Notes: a model not told the origin generated them from the letters alone. 64,000 nucleotides of DNA from Garcia nutans (GCA_947685225.1 CANTUV010000004.1:19003001-19067000), one strand, 5' to 3'; counted from the stretch's first letter, positions 23,601 to 36,587 are shown. Translations and numbers: made by a program.

Positions 23601-24005
23601 TTGAAAGTGTCTCCTTGGAAAAAGAATTTAAGATTTGGTCGTAAAGGAAAACTGAGTCCTCGTTTTATTGGACCGTATTAGATATTGGAAAGAGTTGGAC
23701 CAGTTGTGTATCGACTTGCTTTACCGCCTGAATTGGATAGAATTCACAATGTCTTCCATGTTTCTATGTTGCGGAGATACATATCAGACCCATCTCATGT
23801 TTTATCAGTTGAATCTATTGAGGTGAGTTCGGATCTGACATTTGAAGAAGAACCAGTTGATATTTTGGCATATGGAATTAAAGAGTTGAGACATAAGAAA
23901 GTGCCAATTGTGAAGATTCTTTGGAAGAATCATGGTAGAGAAGAGTCAACTTGGGAGAATGAGCAAGCGATGCAAGATCAATATCCTCAGTTATTTCAAA
24001 CTTGA
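20607..24005 (+). pseudogene. Tekay pol: protease, RT, RNase H, integrase, chromodomain
   Basis: Domains in order: protease with DPGSTHSYIS (about 20675); reverse transcriptase with YRQLNKVT, MPFGLTNAP and an intact FIDD active site (21675-21686); RNase H from FSDASHNGLG to VDALSRKS (about 22115-22455); integrase with a zinc-binding H2C2 region, catalytic Asp in TMDFVSG, Asp in SDRDPRF and Glu in DGQSERV; and a C-terminal chromodomain (about 23836-24000, VDILAYGIKELRHKKVP, then WKNHGREESTWE). The chromodomain marks the Tekay/Del lineage and in relatives steers insertion to heterochromatin. Stops lie at 22047, 22161, 22266 and 23679. Frameshifts fall near 22295 and 22770, the second inside the H2C2 region. 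The active-site residues are mostly intact despite the lesions. Confidence 0.92.
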
Positions 24006-24038
24006 TATCAAGTAATTTCGAGGACGAAATTTCTTTTT

Positions 24039-24051
24039 AGAGGGGGAGAAT
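24039..24051 (+). other. Polypurine tract of the Tekay element
   Basis: AGAGGGGGAGAAT sits directly before the 3' LTR start at 24052. It would prime plus-strand DNA synthesis. Confidence 0.88.
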
Positions 24052-26714
24052 TGTAATATCCCAAAGTGTGCCCTAGAAGTTTTGATTTAATTGTTGTTTT
24101 TATTGGATTTAATGTATATGTGTTATTGGAAAGAGAAAGGAAGTGAAGAGAGAGTTTATATGTTATATATATGGAAATATATACAACATATATACAAGTC
24201 AAATGGTTGGTCAACTAAAGAAGATATTTTTGTATTTTTGATTTAATAAGTAATTAGAAGGAAATTTAAATGAGTGGGAGAGATTAAATGGATTATTTTA
24301 ATATTAAATGCTTGGAGGAGAGGGTTTTGAGGAGATGATTTGACTTTTGCTTTCTATCTTTTCTTCTTTCTTTCTTTCCTTGCCGTGGCTATTTTCCTTT
24401 TCTTTCCTTCTCTCTTCTTTTGGCCGGCTAACAAAGAAACAAGAGAACAAGGGAGAGATTTGATCTTCTTAACTCAAGATCTAAGGAAGTTTTCAAGTGA
24501 TCAAGTGGAAATTTAAGAGTTTCTTCATCCTTGGTAAGTTTCCTCTTGATTCCTTGATTTTCTTTTAAGATGTGTTTGAGTTTGTGGGTTGATTGTTGAT
24601 AGTATGTGATTATGTTTGATTAAGATGTGTTTAAGAGTGTTTGGTTCAAGTGATTTTGGATTTTGGGGTAGGATTGAAGGAAAGAGTAAGTTGTTAGAAG
24701 TGAATGTATTGTGGTTGAGTTTTGGGTTTGTGGTGATGATTTTGATTTGTGTTGGATGTATGTTTTTAGTTGGTTTTGGTGTTTTTGTAAGTTTGTTATG
24801 GTTTTTGGGTATGTTGAGCTAAGTTTGTTTGAAGTGGATTTTGGTGAAAGGAAGTGATTTGTTGGTTGTGTTCTTGATGTTGCCGGAATCTGGATTTTTG
24901 GCCTGGCACGCCCATGAGCACGGCCAAGTCTTCGGGCGTGTCGATGGTTCTGTGTTCTTGGATGGGTGACACGAGCAGTGACACACCCATGTCACTGAGC
25001 GTGTCACAGCCTCTGTGTAGTTGTAGTATTGACACGTCCAGTGACACGCCCATGTCACTGAGCGTGTCATAGCTACTGTGTTGGTGAGGAATTGACACGG
25101 CCATGAACACACCCATGTTGTTGGACGTGTCAATGTTTCTGTGAGACAGAATGTATTACACGTTCAGTGACATGCCCGTGGTTCTAAGCGTGTCAAAGCT
25201 TCTGTGTTGTGAGTTTAGGGCACGGTCAGGGACACGCCCGTGTTGTTGAGCGTATCATGTTTAGGGTTTGCCCTATTTGGTTCTTAGTCTTATTATCTCA
25301 TGTGTGTCTCTAAGTGAGTATGTATTATCACCTTTGGTTTAGGTATTGAAGAGGTTGAATTGTCCTAACCTAGGTGGTGAAGAATTCTTGTAAGAGAAAG
25401 GTTGTAGATTGGTGTGAGTTGTTCCTAAGGTAAGTACAAACTACATTGTTGCATACACTCACATGATTTGATATTTGATTATACATATGCTAAGCAATTG
25501 ATTACAGGGTTAAAACATTTGGTGAGATATGAAAGGCATGTTAATGCAATTGGTTGTGGATACTTGAATGATTAATTGATTTAATGTGATTTGAGATATA
25601 ATGAGATATTGTATATTATCTTGATGATATATGAAGCCATGGTTGTTGGCTATAACGATGCTAATGAGATGATTGAGGCATGGTTGCCTATTTTGATTAT
25701 GAGATATGAAGCCATGGTTGTTGGCTATAATGATGAGAATGAAATGAATTGAGAAAGAAATGTATAAAGATATAAATGAAAAGATTATGTGTCTAATGTG
25801 TTATTCAACCTTCAGAGTTCTGGATTTGGCGGCATGCCTATAAAGTACCGGATAGGTGAAAAGATCGGGTCGTAAGCCGATTCCAGTTGATAAATGTGAA
25901 ATGTGAATTGTAGTAACAGTCTTGCCGGGTTGAGGATCTCCTTGGTTTATCCGGGTTGAGGTCCAAGAGAGTGGGTCTGTTACAGGTAACAGTCTTGCCG
26001 GGTTGAGGATCTCCTCAAGTTTAGTGGGTTGAGGTCCAAGAGACTGGGTCTGTTACCCTATCCATGGATAGAGATATATATATATATATGTATCGCCTAC
26101 GGGCTTGATGATTATGATTATGGACCAAAGCAGTAACTTTGAACTTTGAATAACATATTAGTGTCTTGTGGGCCCATACTTGTTTTTGTGTCAATGTAAA
26201 TCATAAAATGATGAAATGTAGTCTTATGAACAATACAAAGTTATCACTTGTGAATAATTTTTTTTAATTGTTGAAATGTATGACATTGGTATGGCATAGA
26301 AGCATATTGTTATTGTAGTTGTACCACTAAGCCGTAGGCTTAGCGCAATTGTGGTTCGTCGCGCAGGTGACAGGGAAGAACCGGAGAGTTCCTCTAGGCC
26401 GAGTAGAGTCTAGAGTTTGAGGTGTTGATAGTGGAGCTCAAAGATCAAAGACATACTGCCAAACATGTATATATATTTTATATTTTGTAAAACGTGAGTT
26501 TTGATGTATAAGTATTTGTAAATATTTGTTATATTTTCCGCTGCGTTTTAAATAAACACTTTATCTTTTGTGTTTTATATTTTCTTTTAAATGTTTTAAA
26601 TTTGTTCATAAATGAGTCGTTTGGTTGTAAATCGTGGCATTCCTATATTCAGTATACGTATATTACGATCGTAAAAGCATGCTGTGTACGTATACGGGGT
26701 ATAAGGGTGTTACA
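24052..26714 (+). repeat. Tekay 3' LTR
   Basis: It is nearly identical to the 5' LTR. Differences seen by eye are mostly transitions and a change in AT microsatellite length. The hairpin module is at 26327-26368 and the duplicated 71-base unit near 25915-26055. Right terminus TTACA is followed by the ACAGT duplication. Confidence 0.93.
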
Positions 26715-27557
26715 ACAGTAGCCTAAACCAATAAATTCCAAAACCCTAAATATTAATTAAAGAATCTTAAGTAGAAACAGTAGCCCTAATTTGAATCTTT
26801 ATTTCCTTTTTTCAATTTTATATTTGATTATGCTTTGATTTACTTTATGTGCTTTAACTTATTTAAGTAAAATGCTTGATTTATTTAGTTTATCATGGAT
26901 GGATGTTTATTTTATATTTTGATTGATATCTTTGATGAATGATTTATTTATGATGAATGGTTATTAACTTTTATCAATTTATTTAGATTTCCAAATGTTG
27001 TAAGAGGTATGTTTCCACTTGGTGGGTGCCTCATTAGTTAAATATCATGTAATTTAAATTGCTTTTCTATTTTAGAACCAATGTAAAGGACATGTTTCTA
27101 CCTTTCGGTTGGTGTCCTATTTAGGCATGTGATGTAAGGACATGTTTCCATCCTCGGATGGGTGTCCATTTATTTGTTTTGTTTGGACATTGTTTTGATT
27201 TTAATATAATGATGCTTTCTTTTAATTATTGTGTGTAATCTGGATAATATTATTATATTTAAGAATTTTATAATATTAAGACCTGTAAAGGAGGCCGGTT
27301 CCAATGAACCGGGCGTTATGGGGGTGCTGGGCCATTTCTCACCTTCCCCACACGTACCTAACTTTCTGAACCCATTAGGGGGTTGGGGATTCCTTAGGAA
27401 TCAAGTCATCCACCCCTTTCTTTTTCCCGGTCCATCCGGGTGGCAACTCCATTTTCTCCGAACTTAGGTCCGTGTTCTCTAAGTCCCCGAGCCTAAACAG
27501 TACCGAAGTCATAAGAACCATTCCACTAGGAGTGGGGTCGAAAATCCCCACTCACAG

Positions 27558-27575
27558 TGGCGACTCCACTGGGGA
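27558..27575 (+). other. Primer binding site, Tat element A
   Basis: TGGCGACTCCACTGGGGA, two bases after the LTR end; identical to the sites of elements B and D. Confidence 0.8.
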
Positions 27576-28746
27576 TAAGAGAAGTTGATTTTGTTGGTCT
27601 TTATATTATTCTATTCTTTCTTATAATGATATTATCCATTGCATCATATTAGATGGCATCATGTGCGTGAGTTAGGATGCCCGTGTTACCCGTGTTGTGT
27701 TATGTAAGGGATACCATACTTTCACTCAAGGTATGGAGAGCGAGCATGGCATAACCACTCATAGCCTCGTACCGTTTGGTATATATTTTCTATGGGAACA
27801 TAAGCCTTTTTACCCAAAGACTAAAGCTCATGTAATTGGCCTAGTTACTTTCCTTAGGTTTTTACCCCAAATGCTTGTTGTTTGACTATAGTTAATTTAT
27901 CTTGGCTTAAATCATGGCTTATTTGGTTTGTTCTTTTTCTAATATGACCTAAATACCTTGTGAGCTCAAAATAAATATTTTCTTTAAAATCCAAAAGACC
28001 AAAGCTATTTTCAAAATTTTTCAAGATGGTCTTTGGACATAAAACTTTTCTAAAAACAAATTAAAAATTCTTTTGCTCATGGCCCAAATACTAAGCCCAA
28101 AATCCATTTTTTCTAAGATCTTTTTACAATGGGCTTAGAAACAAAATTATTTTTATCCAACCTTTTCTCACAAAGAGCTTGCAAATTATTTAGGTCAATT
28201 AAGAAATACCAAAAATCAATTGTGAGCCTAGTTTATACTAAGAATAATTAATCATAGGCTTGTTTTTGGCATGAGCCATTAGTTACTCTTTTCAAGTGAG
28301 AAATCTATCTACAATAAACCTCTTAATTTAGTTTTAATCAAATATAGCATAAAAGCTACTATAGTTGGTTGAATGGATTAAAACCTAATTAATGGGAATT
28401 ACTATGAATGGATTTCCATTTTTGAAAATATAACTAATGGTTGAAACGTCCGAGGAAAATATTCGAAAACAAGATACCCCATGTCGGTATTTTGTTAACC
28501 ATATGCCTAGGAAAAGAGACTCGCCATTCGTGTGTGGATGTTATAAGGTTGGAAGGAACGTCCTATTTGTCCTTGTTTGTCTATTGTTCGTGCATACATG
28601 CATACATGCATACATTTGCATCTCATATCATTGATCCTTTCTGGCTCACAGCCCTGGATTACTACAGTTCAAAAGCTTACGATAATCTGACCTACACCGG
28701 AGATGAAGTATCTAGCAACGACTCAATCACTTGCTCACAAAAAATA
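27576..28746 (+). other. Leader of Tat element A
   Basis: About 1.2 kb between PBS and the likely gag Met, closely matching 55524-56690 of element D. It has a CATACATGCATACATGCATA short tandem repeat near 28595. A reading frame open from 28441 runs into gag without a stop, so gag may start earlier than the Met I chose. No separate gene is evident. Confidence 0.6.
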
Positions 28747-30590
28747 ATGGATCTCGAACAAATTCAAAGAATGGTGGATGATGCCCTCAATGCCAAGATG
28801 GAAGAAATAAAAGAGGCCCTAGCTGAGACCATGAAGAACCAATTGACTGCAATTTTAGAAAATCATGCTAAAGCATCTGCTAGCACTAAGAAGCCAAAGG
28901 ACAAGGGGAAGACCAAAGTTGGTGAAGTAGTTTTTGGTGATGAAAAAGTGATCATTGATGATGATAATGATTGGGCTCAATACTACCAAGATCCTCAAGA
29001 TAAGAAGAAAGAACCGAAGATTGTTGAAAGATCAACTATGGAGAAGAATGAAACTTCTGATGTTGAAAAGATGATTGCTGATTTAGAGAAGAAATTGAAA
29101 ATCAAAGAAATGTCCGAAGTCGACAAACTGTTTGAGCTAGATGAAGAAGTTCCATACAAATTCAAGATGTCATCTTTCACAAAGTTTGATGGAACCAGAA
29201 ATTCTCACCTCCATGTGAAGCAATATATCACTGCTATGTAGTCTACCCGAGCTACTAAGGCTCAAACCCTAAGGTACTTTATGCTCTCATTGGACCCTGT
29301 TGTCCAAAATTGGTTCAATACCTTAGATGATGGAACATAAAAGAGTTGGGATCTGCTTTACAAAGCCTTCATCCAATAATATGGATATAAAGTCGAGATG
29401 GATGTTACCTTGATGGAAGTGGAGTCTATTAGGCAAAGGTCAAATGAGAATTTTGTAGATTATGTGAAGAGATGGAGAAACAAGGCAGCTTTGCTCAAGA
29501 AGAGGCCCGATCAATCCGATCAAATAAGGATGATTGTGAGAGGGGTGTTGCCTAGTTTTCGTGAGAGGATGTCTCATACACTCATTCATGATTTCAAAGA
29601 CCTTCTCCAAGCAGGTTTGCAAATTGAAGAATGGGAAAGGGAGAAGAATCATTTTTCAACAAGAAGGAATGAGAAAGGGAACTATCAATCTGGTAGCCAA
29701 AGCATGCAAAAGGTAGTCGATGTTAACACTACTAACCAAGAAACAAGGAGACAATTTTCGGAATTGGGGAAACTGATGTCTTGGGCCCTCAATAAACTTC
29801 AAAGAAAGGGATTGCTACAATCCTTAAATCCTCGTCCTTTACCTAACCCTCTCCCACCTAATTTTGACACTAAAGCATTTTGTCAATTTCACCAAATGCA
29901 AGGGCATGACATGGATAGATGTGTGAGGTTGAGACATGAGATACAAAAGCTAATTGATAATGGGAAGCTACCCGAGTCCAATAAGCCAAACACCAAAGAA
30001 AACCCATTACCAAAGTCCAATAGGGTACCGCCACCAGCAACCTTCATGATTGGAGGAGGTTTGCATGAAGATTTTGTCATGTCTTCTTTTCAAGATGTGG
30101 GTAGAGAAGCAACCGAAGAAGAAGAAGTATTTGATGAAATTAAGCAAGTTGTGTTGGGTAAAGAAGTAACAATTTGTGTTGTCAATGGGTTTTGGGATTC
30201 GAGCGATAGTGATGATGAGATAGTATCCAAGAAGGAGGAGTGGACTTGGTCCGAGCCCGAAGAAGATGAGGTAATGAACACTAGATCCGGTAAGCCTTAC
30301 ACAAGGCCACCACCTAAGGAGGTAGAAACTAATAAGGGAAAGGAGGTTGAAGTAGGAAATAAAGAAGAAGATGTTGTTGTGCTCAAGCAATTGAAAAGAA
30401 CTCAAGCATGTGTTAGCATTTGGGACTTATTAGCTACTTCTAAAAAGCACCGAGAAACTATGGCCAAAGCCTTGGCTAGCATGCCAATTTCTACCTCCAT
30501 GACACTAGAGGAGCTGATGAACTTCATAAAAATTGGAGGGGTAATGAAATGTGAAGAGGTTCAAGAAAAGAGCGAAGTTAATATGGGAGC
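28747..30590 (+). pseudogene. Tat gag of element A
   Basis: The likely start MDLEQIQRMVDDALN parallels MEPEQIQRMVDEALN in element D. An acidic coiled-coil-like N-terminal third is followed by the capsid region (PYKFKMSSF, then VDYVKRWRNKAALLKKRP) and a CHHC knuckle (CQFHQMQGHDMDRC), a variant typical of Tat Gags. The C-terminal third is Glu-rich, with KKEEWTWSEPEEDE and SIWDLLATSKKHRETMAKAL. Stops at 29239 (TAG), 29338 (TAA) and 29377 (TAA) each replace a Gln codon kept in B or D. Gag would package element RNA. The frame then stays open through 30921 into protease, so Gag and Pol were probably one fused frame in the ancestor. Confidence 0.88.
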
Positions 30591-33500
30591 AGTTTCTTTT
30601 TCGGATGCGGACTTACTGGAGGAAGGGAGAGACCACATCCGCCCTCTCTTTATCAAAATAGAAGTCAAGGGGAAGAGGACTCCATGTGTAATGGTCAATG
30701 ATGGGTCCACCATAAATGTTTGTCCACTTAAGATATTGCCAAAGCTAGTCATGTCAATAAGAGATCTAAACCCGACCGAGGTAACTATTCGGGCTTATGA
30801 CAACACTAAGAGACACGCCGAAGGGACTTTCAAAGTTACTATCAAGGTTGGTCCAATTGAATCTATTATTGAGTTTATTATTTTAGACATACCGGTTATC
30901 TTGGCCTTACTCTTGGGGTGACCATGGTTTCATCCTCTTGCTGGAGTTCCTTCCACCCTTCACCAAAAGAATAAGTTCCCCAACGGAGATGAGACAGTGG
31001 TCATTGAAGCTGAAGATAATGAGATTATTAATGCTCTAATGATTAAAAGGCCTCTCAATGGTTTCCAAGTAGCTGCAATTTCTAATGATGAAGTAGTGGA
31101 TTCCAAAGTCTTGAATATGATGAAAAGCATGAACTACCTTCCCGGAGCTGGTCTTGGAAAGGGTAAGGCCGGTTTGACAAAGCTGCCAAATTTTAGAACT
31201 CAAACTTCCAAGAAGGGGTTGGGATATGATGAAGCCAACAATGTCTAGCCAAAGAAAAATGAGAAGATGGGCTTCCCACAACTTGAAGAGATCTTTGTCA
31301 AAGCTCCAGATATGGGACCACTCCAAGGAAAGCCCAGCCAATCATGTTCATGGAAAAGTTGATCCCGAGTTTTGAAATCTTTGCAGATGTGGCCAAGCTA
31401 GTGGACCAAGTGAAGAAAGAGCTCACTCTATTAGCCAACAAAGAATCCAATCCAAAAGAGAAGAATGAAGTTGTCCTGAAAGCCGAGAAGACTCTGGAGG
31501 AGGTTGCTGCCCTAGTTGAAGAAAAGTTTGAACACATTCTGCCTTATGATTCTGAGAACAATGATTTTGATTTTGATTTTAATTTTAATTTTTCTACTTT
31601 TTATGAGGATGATGATGTTTTCTTTTCCAAAATGAATGCCATAAAGTCTGATTTCGCTTACTTGTGTGATGTTTCTCCTGATGGTTGCATACATTCAAAT
31701 AGCAGTTACATGAGCATCTTTAATATTAATTCCGTTAACACACAATCATTAAATTTGGGAACAACTGAAAATCCTAAAAACATTAGCATAGCATCCGACC
31801 TTACTCCTGATGAGAGAGAGATTTGAAAAAATATTCAAAAAATATGAAGAAGTGTTTGCTTGGTCTTATGAGGATATGCCTAGAATAGATCGAGACATAG
31901 CCGAGCATCATATTCCTACTTACACTCACATGAAACCTGTCAAACAAAAGCTTAGGCGATTAAGACCTGAGTGGGCTGAATTGGTTAAAGAAGAGGTCAC
32001 TAAGAAAATACAAGTGAAGTTCCTTGAAGTGATAGAATATCCATATTGGTTAGCCAACATAGTACCTGTGCCAAAGAAAGATGGAAGAATAAGGGTCTGT
32101 GTGGATTATAGAGATTTGAACAAGGCGCTTCCCCTAAGGATGATTTTCCTTTACCTCATATAGATGTTCTCATTGATAGTGCAGCCTCTAGCGTGCTACA
32201 CTTGTTTGTAGATGGATTTTCTGGATACAACCAAGTGTTAATGGCCCAAGAGGATAAAGCCAAAACTGCTTTCATTACTAAATGGGGTATATTTTGTTAT
32301 AGGGTGATGCCATTCGGCTTAAAGAATGCTGGAGCAATCTATCAAAGGATGGCCACCACATTATTTCATGACATGATGCACAAAGAAGTTGAAGTATATG
32401 TTAATGATATGATGGTTAAATCAGATGCAAGAGAACAACACTTCCAAAACTTGGAATTATTCTTCTATAGAGCTTTGAAATATAAGCTAAGATTGAACCC
32501 GAAGAAGTGTGTGTTCGGGGTTATCTCAGTTAAATTATTGGGACATGTGATTGGTCCAAATGGCATTGAGATTGATCCTGACAAAGTTAAAGCAATCAGG
32601 GATATCCCAACCCCTAAGATGGAGAGAGAAGTTTGGGGATTTATTGGTAAATTACAATACATTAGCAGATTCATAGCAAAACTCACAACAATTTGTGAGC
32701 CTATCTTCAAATTGCTTAGAAAGAATCAGCAGGTCATATGGAATGAAGAGTGTCAAAAGGCCTTTGAGCGAATAAAAGAGTATTTGCTAAATCCACCTGT
32801 TTTAAAACCACCTAGACCCGGCAAACCTCTATTACTATACTTAGCAGTAGAAGAAGAGTTGATAGGAGCCATGCTAGCCCAAGCAGATGAGTCAGGGATT
32901 GAGCATGCAGTTTACTATTTGAGCAGAAAGCTCCTACCTTATGAAATTAAGTTTAGTATCATTAAAAAGACCTGTATAGCCGTGGTTTGGTCTTCTAAGA
33001 AGTTGCTGCATTACTTTCAATCGTATCGTTTGCAAGCAATTTTCAGGTTGGATCCAATGAAGTACTTAAGGGAGACACCCTTTTTGATTGGGAAATATGG
33101 TCAATGGTTGATAATATTAGAAGAATTTGAGATTGAGTATGTAACCAGGAAAATAATCGAAGGTAGAGCGGTGGCAGAATTCCTAGCACAACAACCATTA
33201 CCAGAAAGCGAAGAGGTAATCTTGGAATTTTCAGATGAACATTTAGAAGCAATTGAAGTACAAGGGTGGAAAATGTATTTTGATGGAGCAGTAAACAGGA
33301 AAGGAGCAGGTTTGGGAGTTATACTAGAATCGCCCGAAGGGGAACTCATCCCTTTAGCCAAAAAGTTGAAATTTTGGGCAACCAATAATATAGTGGAGTA
33401 CGAAGCTTATATTTTTTATTTGGAAACCATAATGATTACGAAGGTGGATAAGGTGGAAGTTTTTGGCGATTCATTACTAGTAGTATCCCAAGTAAATGGA

Positions 33501-34959
33501 GAGTGGGAGTTGAAAGAAGAGAAATTAAAACCATACCACCATTACCTAACCAGGATGAAGAAGAACTTTGAGGAGTGTAGGTTTGTATACCTATCAAGGG
33601 AAGAAAATCAGATGGCTGATGCCCTAGCCACATTGGCTTCGGTATGGAAAACTCTGTCAGTTTATTCCTTAAGCCTCTAATTTTGACTAGTTCATCAACT
33701 CCTTGCTATGAATATGAGACAATCATAGAAATTGATACAGACCATGATGCGTGGTATGATACTATAAGGCAATTTTTGGAGGAAAGAAAATACCCGTTGG
33801 GGGGCAACAAAGAAAGAAAGAAGAGCCATATGGCGGTGGTCATTGCAACACATCACATTCCATGGGGAGTTATATCAAAGATGGCCTGATGGGGTGCATT
33901 TGAGATGTTTAAGAAAGCCCAGAGTGGAACGCATCATGTCAGAAATACATGCGGGAAGTTGCGGTCCGCACATGAGTGGTTTGGCCCTAGTTAAAAAGAT
34001 TATTCGGCAAGGTTACTACTGGCTGACCATGGAGAAGGATTGTATTGAGTTTATAAAGAAGTGCCAACAATGTCAGATGTATGGTAACTTGAATCACATG
34101 CCTCCTAAGGAATTGCATTCTATGTCTTCACCATGGCCTTTTGCCACCTGGGGTATCGACATTATAGGAGAAATACATCTGACAGCTTCAAACGGTCACT
34201 GTTTCATTGTGGTAGCAGTAGATTATTTTTCAAAATGGGTTGAAGCTGAATCCTTCAACAAACTGGGTGCAAGCCAAATGGCTAGATTTATTGAAAAGAA
34301 CCTCATCTGCAGATACGGGGTCCCGCACAGTGTGATATCAGACAATGGGGTACAGTTTCAAGGAGCAGTTAAGGATTTATTCTCAAAGTACCAAATCCAT
34401 CATCACCGATCCTCTCCTTATAGACCAAAGGCTATAAATTCTGTCCAAGATGACCAAGACTTACAGGGATTGGTCAGAGATGCTTCCCTTTGCTTCTTGG
34501 GGATATAGGACAAGTGTACGAACACCTACTGGAATGACACCGTTCTCTTTGGTTTACCGGATGGAAGCAGTATTGCCAATTGAAATTGAGATCAAGTTAT
34601 TGAGAGTAGTCTTGGAAGCTGAACTGCCTGAAACCGAATGGGTAGCGAGCAGATACACACATTTAGCTTTACTAGAAGAGAGAATGTTAAAGGCACTGTA
34701 TCTTCACCAACTGTATCAAAAGAAGATAGCTTGGGCCTACAATAGAAGGGTTAAAATCAGAAAACTCAGAGTTGGGGATTTGGTGTTGAAGCAATGTAAG
34801 CCTAATGTCTCTAATCCGAGAGGGATCAGACCTAGCTGGGAAGGGCCATATGTCATGAAACAAGTCATGAACAAAGCTGCGGTGAAGTTATCAGACATGG
34901 ACGAGAACGAATTTAGTGAGCCAGTAAACATTGATAGGTTGAAGAGGTTTTATGTATGA
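30591..34959 (+). pseudogene. Tat pol of element A, two RNase H domains
   Basis: In order: aspartic protease (CVMVNDGSTINVCP, ending LLG-stop-PW where D reads LLGRPW); a G-patch-like block (LPGAGLGKGKAGL...KKGLGYDEA, about 31145-31235); reverse transcriptase (CVDYRDLNKA, MPFGLKNAG); the Gypsy RNase H (LLLYLAVEEE, about 32830-33170); an extra RNase H of the archaeal-like type known from Tat (YFDGAVNRKGAGLGV to MADALATLAS, about 33280-33640); and integrase (CQQCQ zinc part, WGIDII, SDNGVQF). The active site is YVND (32397-32408) instead of YVDD. A deletion near 34435 removes the block holding the third integrase acidic residue (GAVEAKNK in D). Stops at 30919 and 31246 and frameshifts near 31335, 31820, 32130, 33650 and 33830 add to the damage. 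Confidence 0.9.
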
Positions 34960-35372
34960 TATAAAAAAAAGAAGAAAAAAGAGAGCTCACTAGGTTGAAA
35001 ACCCAAAAAGGGCAGTCTAGGCAAAAGTTAAAGCAGTCTGCTAGTCCTGAAAACCCAAAAGGGCGGGCTAGGCAACAATTAGGGCTAAATGAGAGAAAAT
35101 TGTCAATTAGAAAACCCGAAAGGGCTAGTTGGCAACATGAGTAATCTTGTGTATGCTGGCTTTACGTTTGGTTGTTCCCTAATTTAATAAAACAGAATTA
35201 ATGCTAAAATTGTTCTATGTGCACTATTATAAGTATTTGACCAGATATGGTGAAATAAATAAACACAATAGCAAAAGGTGATGACAAATTATAAATGGAA
35301 AAGAAGCATCTTTTATTATTTTGATAATTTTTCATCCTAACAATACACTTTTTGAATTAACAAATGCAAAAT
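34960..35372 (+). repeat. Purine run and AACCC/GGGC repeats after Tat pol
   Basis: An A/G run (34962-34985) is followed by three loose copies of a 50-60-base unit, each with GAAAACCC-AAAAGGGC and CTAGGCAA. More copies lie at 35815-35960, inside the intron of the antisense gene. AACCC and GGGC could pair. The rest is AT-rich with no gene. Confidence 0.6.
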
Positions 35373-36587
35373 CTATGGCAGTCGATAAATATAATGTGCA
35401 GGCCACCTTTGCCTCAGCCGATCCAAGTAGGCTTTAGTCAAGCAAGGCATGTCTAAATCGGGAGTAAAGTCAGAATTACGAGGCTCAGCTTCGTATTGAT
35501 AGCCAAGTCGGTGAGGATCATAGCATGTACCTTGACGAAGAGCAGCAAGGGGAACATACATCAAGTGTGTCCGCATGGTGATACGAGAAATCTTCCACCA
35601 AGGTACCAACCAACGGATATTGACTTCAGAGCGTGAGTGTATCCAGTCAACCCAGTCAACATATGAAGAAGCAGGATGGAGTAGCTTCCTAGCAGAATGA
35701 TGACATGGCAGATATTTGGCAAAATCCATGGATGGAGTATCAAGCAAACAAAGATGCTTCTGAAGCCAAATCTATGAAGAAAGAATTAAATTAAATTAAA
35801 ATAAAGAGTTTGCTAAGTTGAAAACCCGCAAGGGCAGCTTAGGCAAAAATTAGGACAGCTCGCTAGTTCAGAAAACCCACATGGGCGGACTCGGCAAAAA
35901 TTAGAGCAATAAAAAGAAGAAAAAAGAAAAAATAAATTGAAAACCCTAAAGGGCAGTTTAGGTAATTACCTGAAGCAGCAACAGACTCTCGGTCAGTCTC
36001 TTTGACAATCCTGATTTAAGTCGCTCTAATCCAACTAAGGTCTCGAGTAAGATCACAGGAATCGGTGACAAGCCTCCTTCCATTTAGTCCATAATATCCA
36101 ATACTCATGGATCAATATTGCCGTCGGAAGAAACAAGCAAGAATTGGCCTAGCAAACAAAGACAAAGCATGCGTCCCCATGCCTTAGTAGGAGCCAAATG
36201 AGAGAGACAAAAATCAATCAAGGGAGCAAGTAGACTTTTTTCACCTCTCATCAACCGAAGAACTTCGAGTTTTGGAATTTGAAATAACGTTTGCATCTTC
36301 TGTTGAGTCTTGGAAATCAATGTGGGTAATGCCATTTGTTGATTATTTGGATATCCAAGGATGGCCTCAAATTCTTCAATCAAGGGACATATTTCAAAGC
36401 CATTAATTTTAAATACCCTAGAATCTATATTCCAAAAGGAAGCCACGACATGTAAGAAGGAGTGGTCCAATTTAACATTTTGAAAACATTTTAAAACATC
36501 AAGTTTTGACCACAAAATTTGCATACAATGAATGGCATCCATATTCTTAAATAGAATTTTTATCTTCTTTAAATGATGCTCGGTCAT
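35373..36587 (-). pseudogene. Antisense DUF7745-like gene of element A
   Basis: Two exons are seen on the minus strand: about 35970-36587 and 35373-35771, with GT donor and AG acceptor at the borders. Exon 1 starts MTEHHLKKIKILFKN and has FEICPLIEEFEAILGYP and the LAPTKAWGRMLCLCLLGQFLLVS block. Exon 2 has WVDWIHSRSEVNIRWLVPWW and MYVPLAALRQGTCYDPHRLGYQYE. The overall pattern, especially CPLIEEFEAILGYP, resembles the plant DUF7745 family often found with transposons; function is unknown. In-frame stops at 36105 (TGA) and 36084 (TAA) interrupt the end of exon 1. It lies between pol and the PMD gene remnant and runs in the same direction as the latter. I place it in the family from memory of its motifs, so the name is tentative. 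Confidence 0.55.

Larger units (their letters stand above)
16530..26714 (+). mobile_element. Complete Tekay/Del chromovirus element, TSD ACAGT
   Basis: It has two LTRs of 2665 and 2663 bp, an initiator-Met primer site, gag, pol with C-terminal chromodomain, and a polypurine tract. ACAGT flanks both ends (16525-16529, 26715-26719). Total length is 10,185 bp. The LTRs differ at roughly two dozen positions by eye, so the insertion looks recent, yet the coding region has at least five in-frame stops and four frameshifts. It therefore needed proteins from another copy, or decayed unusually fast. Confidence 0.93.
15254..27556 (+). repeat. Shared middle Tat LTR, split by a Tekay element
   Basis: The LTR parts are 15254-16529 and 26720-27556, together 2.1 kb, from TGTAGACCC to CTCACA. 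The join is marked by the ACAGT duplication of the Tekay insertion. The right part has the three-hairpin trio (about 27005-27172) and the conserved tail and leads into the PBS of element A. The left part is preceded by a polypurine tract, so the same LTR works as 3' LTR for B and 5' LTR for A. Confidence 0.8.

Noticed and set aside
27697..27885. Small ORF in the leader of element A
   Set aside because: The matching place in element D is not open over the same length, and no family is recognisable.
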